NCBI RefSeq assembly: GCF_003666015.1
Contig: NZ_QPLT01000004.1
Coordinates: forward strand, 124,001 to 188,000
Length of the DNA: 64,000 nucleotides
Direction: 5' to 3'
Source: Halorubrum sp. Atlit-26R
GTDB taxonomy: Archaea > Halobacteriota > Halobacteria > Halobacteriales > Haloferacaceae
Shown here: positions 58,862 through 64,000 of the stretch, one piece after another
Layout of the letters: each line of letters opens with the position of its first letter
How positions within the stretch are numbered: position 1 is the stretch's first letter
Translations under genes and position numbers: made by a program
Notes under the pieces: generated by a model
Database searches by the model: none
The model's input: only the letters and a program-made list of their open reading frames with translations
Told to the model about the DNA's origin: nothing

Positions 58862-60184
58862 TTAGAACGTCCAGTCGCCGGTGAGCTTCATCCCCGTCGC
58901 CTTCCCCTCGGCTTCGAGCGCCGCGGCGATCTCGTCGGTGTCGCGGCGCGGGATCGACGCGTCCGCCTCGGCCAGGTCGACGACGAGTTCGGTGAGGAGG
59001 ATCGCCTGCTCCCGGAGGTTCCGCGACTCAAGCTTGTCGAGCGTGTCCGCGTGGGTGTGCCCCCAGCCGCGGCCGCGCCCCTCGGTCTCGCCCGAGATCA
59101 TGTACCCCGGGATCCCCCGCTTCACGAACGGCCAGTGGTCGCTGTGGGGGACCAGCTCCTCACCCGTCGAGACCGGGTGGTCGAAGCGGTCGCTCACGCG
59201 CTCGGCGGCGGCTTCGAGCGCGTCGAAGTCGTGGTGATCGAGCCGGAGCGTCCGGCCGAACACGTTGCTGTCGACGTTGACGACGGCGCGGACCGCGTCC
59301 CGGTCGGCCGCCTCGGCGGCCACCGACGAGCCGACGAGGCCGACCTCCTCGGCGCCGAACGCGGCGAACCGCACCTTCACGTCGAGCTCGTCTTCGCGGG
59401 CCGCGAGCGCCCGCGCGACCTCGACGATCGTGGCCGTCCCGGCGCCGTTGTCCATGGCGCCCTCCGCGAGGTCGTGGGCGTCGACGTGCGAGGAGACGAT
59501 CAGGTGTTCGTCGGTGTCGGGCCCCAGCTCGGCGACCGCGTTCCCGCTCGTCGCGCTCGGCGTCTCGCAGTCGACCGCGACGGTCAGGTCGTCGCCCTCG
59601 TGCCGCCGCGCGAGCCGGGCGCCGGTCTCCTTCGAGACGCCGACAGCCGGAACCGCCCCGATCGGGTCGTCGGCGGTCCCGACGCTCCCGGTCGGCGGGA
59701 GCGTCCCCTCGACGTGGTTGGCGAAGACGAAGGCTGCGGCGCCCGCGTCGACCGCGCGGTAGTACTTCTCGCGGCGGTGGACGAACCGGTCGACGGAGTC
59801 CGGGGTGTCCGACGAGACCATCACGACCGTCCCGTCGAGGTCGGCCTCGAAGTCCTCTGGGATCCCGTAGCCGAGGTCGACGAACTCCCCGGTCGCCTCG
59901 CCGCTCGGGCTCCGCGGCAGCGCGATACACTCGTTCGGGCCGACCGCGACCGGGTCGTCGCTCTCGGCGTCCCGCACCGCGCTGTCGCCGCGCTCCCAGC
60001 CCTGTATCTCGAACTCCTCAACCGCCGCGTTTCGCGCGCCGGCGTCGGCGAACGCGTCGCGCGTCAGCTCCAGCGCCTCGCGCTCGCCCGCCGAGCCGGC
60101 CATCCGGTCGCCGACGTCGACGAGGTCGAGGAGGTGGTTCCAGCCCGCGTCGCTCGTGAACGTCTCGCCGATCCAGTCTGTCAT
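58862..60184 (-). CDS. M28-family metallopeptidase (aminopeptidase) with PA domain
   Basis: A 440-residue peptidase without a signal peptide. The PA insert is at residues ~120-210 (FEADLDGTVVMVSSD, AFVFANHVEG). The zinc site follows: SSHVDAHDLAEGAMDNGAG (His/Asp), FAAFGAEEVGLVGS (Glu pair), VVNVDSNV (Asp), and HTHADTLDKLES (His). It probably trims peptides in the cytoplasm. The downstream spacer (60185-60281) holds nothing that I recognise. Confidence 0.9.
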   Translation of the reverse strand: MTDWIGETFTSDAGWNHLLDLVDVGDRMAGSAGEREALELTRDAFADAGARNAAVEEFEIQGWERGDSAVRDAESDDPVAVGPNECIALPRSPSGEATGEFVDLGYGIPEDFEADLDGTVVMVSSDTPDSVDRFVHRREKYYRAVDAGAAAFVFANHVEGTLPPTGSVGTADDPIGAVPAVGVSKETGARLARRHEGDDLTVAVDCETPSATSGNAVAELGPDTDEHLIVSSHVDAHDLAEGAMDNGAGTATIVEVARALAAREDELDVKVRFAAFGAEEVGLVGSSVAAEAADRDAVRAVVNVDSNVFGRTLRLDHHDFDALEAAAERVSDRFDHPVSTGEELVPHSDHWPFVKRGIPGYMISGETEGRGRGWGHTHADTLDKLESRNLREQAILLTELVVDLAEADASIPRRDTDEIAAALEAEGKATGMKLTGDWTF

Positions 60185-60281
60185 GGGTAGGCGTGTCGCG
60201 GCCGCCGCTCAAGCGTTTCGGTGGCGGCGGGGGCGGCCGGAAGCGAGGAACGAGACGACGGGCGATCGAGGGCGGCGGCTC

Positions 60282-60941
60282 TCAGACCGGCACGGCCGGC
60301 AGGAGGACCGTCGCGGCCTCGGCGGCCGCGAACGTCGAGTCGTACAGGTGGTTGAGGAGGAGGTAGGTGACGACGCCGAGGACGAGCGAGAGGATCCACG
60401 CGCTCGCGGCGATCCGGCCGACGCGCCGGTGGGGCGTCTCGTTCCGGAGCTCCCGCTCCGTGTGCGTGAGCCCGAGGACGATGGCGTAGAGGACGACGGG
60501 CACCGAGACGACGGAGAGGACGATGTGGATCGCGAGCATGAGCAGGTACGCGGGGTACACCCAGTCCCACAGCGGGACCCACGCGTACGCCGAGTCCAGC
60601 ACGAACTCCTTGGTGCCGCCGCCGGCGACCTTCGGGAGGTACATCCCGAGGAACAGGAGGATGAGGCCGAACGAGGTTGTCATCGCCGCGGCGTGTTTCT
60701 TCACCTCGTCGTTGCGGATCCAGTACCACCCGAGCGAGAGGGTGATCACGGTGACGGTGTTGACGGCGGCGATTGCGTGTGCGAGCAGGTTCACAGTCTC
60801 CTGCGTGAGCGTCGGGAACAGCGCCTGAAACTCGGGGACGAGGAACACGCCGCCGACGGCGCCGTAGCCGACGACGGTGAGGAGGACGGTTATCTCTGTA
60901 GCCCGCGCTTTGGCCCGGTCGCGAACGCTGGCGGTGGACAT
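60282..60941 (-). CDS. DUF420 membrane protein
   Basis: A 219-residue protein with six membrane helices and the DUF420 pattern: FPTLTQETVNLLAHAIAAVNTVTVITLSLGWYWI near the start, MYLPKVAGGG in the middle, and HIVLSVVSVPVVLYAIVLGL later, with conserved His that could bind haem or copper. Family members sit near haem-copper oxidase genes and are thought to help assemble them; here no oxidase is adjacent. A stretch of 26-bp repeats lies upstream. Confidence 0.82.
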   Translation of the reverse strand: MSTASVRDRAKARATEITVLLTVVGYGAVGGVFLVPEFQALFPTLTQETVNLLAHAIAAVNTVTVITLSLGWYWIRNDEVKKHAAAMTTSFGLILLFLGMYLPKVAGGGTKEFVLDSAYAWVPLWDWVYPAYLLMLAIHIVLSVVSVPVVLYAIVLGLTHTERELRNETPHRRVGRIAASAWILSLVLGVVTYLLLNHLYDSTFAAAEAATVLLPAVPV

Positions 60942-61034
60942 ATCGGAGGCAGGGCGCGGAGCGATAAGTCGGCTTCGGGTACTCCCGTCGGTCGAGACGT
61001 TTCGCCCCCGCCTGCGCCGTCGCGATTCCGGTTC

Positions 61035-61128
61035 GATGACGCCCGTCGCGACTACCGGTCGATGACGCCCGTCGCGACTACCGGTCGATGACGCCCGTCG
61101 CGACTACCGGTCGATGACGCCCGTCGCG
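61035..61128. repeat. 26-bp tandem repeat at the egsA 3' end
   Basis: Three exact 26-bp copies of a unit beginning GATGACGCCCGTCGCG (61035, 61061, 61087) and a 16-bp fourth (61113). The last copies cover the final codons and stop of egsA, so the repeat seems to have grown out of the gene end. The unit contains ACTACCGGTC and lies between egsA and DUF420. 26 is not a multiple of three. Confidence 0.9.
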
Positions 61129-62156
61129 GTCGCGACCTCGACTGCGGCCTCCTCGTTGATCCCCCCTTGGAGGATGGTGTAGCGGTCGCGGATCTCGTGG
61201 GCGCTCGTCAGGGCGGCGAGCAGCTCCGCGTCGTCGATCCCCAGCTCGCTCGCGGTCGTGGGGGCGTCGAGCTCGTCGAGGGCGTCGCGGATGGCGCTCC
61301 ACCGCCCGTTCTCGCCGCTGTGGAGGTACTCGGTCATGATCGACGCGACGCCCACCTGGTGGCCGTGGAGCGCCTTGCCGGGCGCGATCCGGTCGAGCTG
61401 GTGGGAGATGAGGTGTTCGGCGCCGGAGGCGGGCCGCGAGGAGCCGGCGATCGACATCGCGACGCCCGAGGAGACGAGCGCCTTCACGACGACCCACGCC
61501 GACTCCTCTAAGCCCGGGCGGATCATGTCGGCGTTCTCGACGAGCAGCTCCGCGGTCATCTCCGAGAGCGCCCCCGCGTACTCGCTGTACTCGACGTTGC
61601 GGAGGCGGCGTGCGAGCCGCCAGTCCTTCACCGCGGTGTAGTTGGAGATGATGTCCGCACAGCCGGCGGTGGTGAGCCGCCACGGGGCGTCCGCGATGAG
61701 CGTCGTGTCCGCCACGACGGCGAGCGGCGGGTCGGCCGCGACGGAGTGGCGGGTGTCGCCCTCGGGGATCGAGGAGCGCCCGGAGACGATGCCGTCGTGG
61801 GAGGCGACGGTCGGGACGGAGACGAAGCCGACGTCGAGGTGGTCGGCGGCCATCTTCGCGATGTCGATCGGCTTCCCGCCGCCGAGGGCGATCAGGTAGC
61901 CGGGGTCGACCGCCTCGGCGGTCGCCTTCAGCTCCTCGACGGCGTCGAAGGAGGCCTCCTCGACGACGGCGGTCGCGGGGTCGTCGAACTGCGCCCGGAC
62001 GCGGTCGCCGGCGATCTCGTTCGGCGTCGGGCTCGTCACGATCAGCGGCCGCCCCGTCAGGTAGAGTTCGCCGACCGCCTCGCCGAGGTCGTCGATGACG
62101 TCGTGTCCCACGAGGACGTTCCGCGGGAGCTTGATCCACGTCGTCTTCTCGAACAT
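61104..62156 (-). CDS. egsA: sn-Glycerol-1-phosphate dehydrogenase
   Basis: A 350-residue Zn-dependent NAD(P)H enzyme reducing dihydroxyacetone phosphate to sn-glycerol-1-phosphate, the stereo-defining step of archaeal lipids. Start at the ATG at 62156 (MFEKTTWIKLPRNVLVG). Seen are LIALGGGKPIDIAK (nucleotide binding), VPTVASHDGIVSGRSS, and the metal ligands in GAEHLISHQLD and ALHGHQVGV. The end ATATGVIDR lies in the 26-bp repeat. An upstream frame to 62195 is not needed. Confidence 0.95.
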   Translation of the reverse strand: MFEKTTWIKLPRNVLVGHDVIDDLGEAVGELYLTGRPLIVTSPTPNEIAGDRVRAQFDDPATAVVEEASFDAVEELKATAEAVDPGYLIALGGGKPIDIAKMAADHLDVGFVSVPTVASHDGIVSGRSSIPEGDTRHSVAADPPLAVVADTTLIADAPWRLTTAGCADIISNYTAVKDWRLARRLRNVEYSEYAGALSEMTAELLVENADMIRPGLEESAWVVVKALVSSGVAMSIAGSSRPASGAEHLISHQLDRIAPGKALHGHQVGVASIMTEYLHSGENGRWSAIRDALDELDAPTTASELGIDDAELLAALTSAHEIRDRYTILQGGINEEAAVEVATATGVIDR

Positions 62157-62262
62157 ACGGGCCGGTCGCGCCCGCGAGTGAAAGCCGTTGTCCATGCGGA
62201 TCGCGGACCGCTCGGGCGCGACGGGCCGGCGCGCGCAGGGAACCGGTCAGCGGCCGCTCCCG

Positions 62263-62961
62263 CTACGCGCCGAGCGCGGCCAGCGTCGTCGCCGCGTCGT
62301 AGAGGAAGTACACGCCGAAGCCGGCGAGCACGACGGCGGAACCGACGGCGACGAGCGGCGCGAACGTCTCGATCCGGCGCTCGGCGGCGACGAGCCCGGT
62401 CGGGAAGCTCACGATCCACGTCAGCACGCCGAGGAAGAACCCGCCGATGAGCGCCGGCGAGCCGGTGGCGACCACGAGCGTCCCGGCGAGGTCGCTCCCG
62501 ACGACGGGGAGCCGGGCGAGCACGTCGAGCTCGCCCGGCCGGAGGAGACCGACGCCGATCGTCAGCCAGAACAGCACCTGATAGGGGTTCGTTAAGGCGA
62601 GCACCAGCGCCTTGCGGAACCCCTTCCCCTCCGCGACCATCGGATCATCGCCCGAGGTCGGACGGAAGGACTCTCGGGCCCCTCGGGCGGCGCCGACGGC
62701 GAAGTACAGCATCAGGACCCCGCCGACCGCGACCATCGCGCCCTGTAACAGCGGGAACGACTCCACGACCGCGACGACGCCGACGTACGCGAGGACGAAG
62801 AAGATCGCGTCGGCGGTCGCCGCGCCGAGCCCGGCCCGGAAGCCGGCGATTCGGCCGCGGAGGACGGACTCCTCGGCGATCACCGCGTTCATCGGCCCGG
62901 GCGGCGCCGCGAGCGCCAAGCCGAAGACGACGCCCGCACCGAGCGTAGCGAGGGTACTCAC
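62263..62961 (-). CDS. LysE-family exporter
   Basis: From the GTG at 62961 the product has 232 residues and six membrane helices. It opens VSTLATLGAGVVFGLALAAPPGPMNAVI, with the family motif around APPGPMN, and later KALVLALTNPYQVLFW (the NP motif). A TATA-like TTTTTCA about 25 bp upstream supports a leaderless start at this GTG instead of the longer frame. It would export an amino acid or similar small solute; which one is not known. Confidence 0.85.
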   Translation of the reverse strand: MSTLATLGAGVVFGLALAAPPGPMNAVIAEESVLRGRIAGFRAGLGAATADAIFFVLAYVGVVAVVESFPLLQGAMVAVGGVLMLYFAVGAARGARESFRPTSGDDPMVAEGKGFRKALVLALTNPYQVLFWLTIGVGLLRPGELDVLARLPVVGSDLAGTLVVATGSPALIGGFFLGVLTWIVSFPTGLVAAERRIETFAPLVAVGSAVVLAGFGVYFLYDAATTLAALGA

Positions 62962-63109
62962 ACCGCTCGCAACGCCCGGTTTCGTGAAAAACCTCGCGAC
63001 AGAGAGGCGGTCGGTAGCGGTCGGTTCCGGGCCGCACGCCCGAGATTGACGCATCGACGGACGGATCCGCACACTGGGGCCGAAACCCGACCGGGACCGT
63101 GGCTCGCGG

Positions 63110-63904
63110 CTACGCGTCCTGGAGTTCGGCGTCGCGGAGCGCCTCGTTGAGGTCCTCGCGGACGCGCTCGCCGGTCTCGCGGTCCATCGCCGTGGTGACG
63201 ATCCGGTTCTCCTGAACGCTGGAGCCGTCGCGCAAGAGGAGTCGGACGTTGCCGTTCGTCCCCGCGCGCGTCGCCTTCGCGCGGAGGCCCGTCCGCGACC
63301 CCGTCCCGCCGGCGTCGATGGGACCGGGGACGATCTTCTTGACGTGGGGGTGTTCCGCGACGGTCTGGACGGCCTTCCGTCCCTTGCGGTCGCCGATGAG
63401 CGTGGAGTGCGATCCGCCGATCTTCTCCCGGGGCGGCGTCTCGACGACCGCCAGCGACCGGTCGCCCCGGCGGTCGAGGACCCACGCGACGACCGGGCTC
63501 ACGTCCGCCTCGCGGTCGTCACGGGAGCCCGCCGCCGCCCCGTCCTGACCGCTCCCGCTCGCGCCGCCGTCGGGGACGCGGTAGAACTCGTGGTGGAGCT
63601 GCGCGCGCGTCTCGCGGAGCGGCTCGCGCTCGCCGGCGGCGTAGACGGTCTCGGGGCGCTTCCGCCGGATCTCGTCGGCGACGCGGCCCGCGAAGTTCCG
63701 CAGCTGGACCTCGCTCAACCGCTCGCCCTCCTCCGGGCGCGTGGTGACCGTCGTCTCGCCGACCACGTCGTCCTCGTCGAGCACGGTCAGGTGCGCGCGG
63801 TCGGTCTCGAACTCGGCGACGACGGCGTCGGCGTTGGCGGTGTTACAGGTGAGACAGTAATCCCCCGGCTTCTCGATGGGGGTGCCACACCGCCGACAGT
63901 TCAT
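63110..63904 (-). CDS. DUF2103 zinc-ribbon protein
   Basis: A 264-residue protein with an N-terminal zinc ribbon (MNCRRCGTPIEKPGDYCLTC) and a body matching the archaeal family DUF2103: SHSTLIGDRKGRKAVQTVAEHPHVKKIVPGPI and AKATRAGTNGNVRLLLRDGSSVQENRIVT. There is a Gly/Ser-rich insertion near residue 115-130. The basic, conserved second part suggests nucleic-acid binding. Function is not established. The upstream region to the window end carries TATA-like sequences and no gene. Confidence 0.85.
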   Translation of the reverse strand: MNCRRCGTPIEKPGDYCLTCNTANADAVVAEFETDRAHLTVLDEDDVVGETTVTTRPEEGERLSEVQLRNFAGRVADEIRRKRPETVYAAGEREPLRETRAQLHHEFYRVPDGGASGSGQDGAAAGSRDDREADVSPVVAWVLDRRGDRSLAVVETPPREKIGGSHSTLIGDRKGRKAVQTVAEHPHVKKIVPGPIDAGGTGSRTGLRAKATRAGTNGNVRLLLRDGSSVQENRIVTTAMDRETGERVREDLNEALRDAELQDA

Positions 63905-64000
63905 ACGGATCCGAGGGCCGTGCGGAATAAAAGGGCGTCCGTTCGGCGCCCGGGACGGAGGCCGCCCCGAGGCCCGGAGCGACCCCTTATTACCCTCCCC

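Noticed and set aside
61035-61128. CRISPR or iteron array at the egsA end
   Set aside because: Contiguous copies without spacers overlapping a coding end; simple tandem duplication explains it.

Overview
This window is a chromosomal stretch of a haloarchaeon, most plausibly Halorubrum or a close relative (the genus is an inference). The signs are very high GC coding DNA, strongly acidic proteins, archaeal TATA boxes placed so that many mRNAs would be leaderless, archaeal FtsZ1-SecE-Spt5, archaeosortase A, glycerol-1-phosphate dehydrogenase (archaeal lipids), diphthine synthase, D-aminoacyl-tRNA deacylase, halocyanin and a split cytochrome b.

Layout. 0-7 kb: a cut sensor-domain protein, two tandem YdjM-like membrane proteins, phytoene desaturase, a LOV-like PAS protein, a metzincin lipoprotein, and a hicB gene with a frameshifted hicA. 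7.3-8.5 kb: tRNA-Ala(GGC), an SRPBCC protein, and the first copy of a modular non-coding repeat element. 8.6-15.4 kb: an ABC exporter and glutamate synthase. 15.7-23 kb: surface and accessory genes, including a 1066-residue PGF-CTERM surface protein whose first ~600 residues are coded by AT-rich, sequon-rich DNA, then a lipoprotein, an HNH protein and a phosphodiesterase-like protein. 23.1-23.3 kb: a 222-bp MITE with perfect terminal inverted repeats and an 8-bp target duplication. 23.4-40.8 kb: mostly housekeeping genes: PhzF, a Ca/Na exchanger, dtdA, ftsZ1-secE-spt5, artA, a MgtC-like membrane protein, two CBS proteins, dph5, korAB, an Lrp regulator, a GNAT and ileS. 41-46.8 kb: a 21-bp tandem repeat, a second probable archaeosortase substrate, an aminotransferase, a third YdjM protein, the second copy of the repeat element, an FAD oxidoreductase, and a zinc-ribbon/Hsp20 pair. 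46.8-52.8 kb: a histidine kinase with a degenerate receiver, a radical SAM-HhH protein, a metallo-beta-lactamase and a HAD phosphatase. 52.3-58.8 kb: the cytochrome b6f/bc1-like respiratory cluster (halocyanin, split cytochrome b, several small membrane proteins), with no Rieske gene in view. 58.9-63.9 kb: M28 peptidase, DUF420, a 26-bp tandem repeat, egsA, a LysE-family exporter and DUF2103.

How genes work together. ArtA (29.3 kb) would process the PGF-CTERM protein at 16-19 kb and possibly the variant tail at 41-42.6 kb. FtsZ1-SecE-Spt5 is the conserved haloarchaeal division/translocation/transcription block. KorAB feeds ferredoxin, and the 53-57 kb cluster feeds halocyanin.

The strongest candidate for something undescribed is the modular non-coding element at 8136-8470 and 44508-44864. 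Each copy has 57-bp tandem units carrying a TATA-like box, a 19-bp perfect stem, shared single-stranded boxes, then two more perfect hairpins. The stem sequences differ between the copies but stay fully paired, so the structure itself appears to be conserved.
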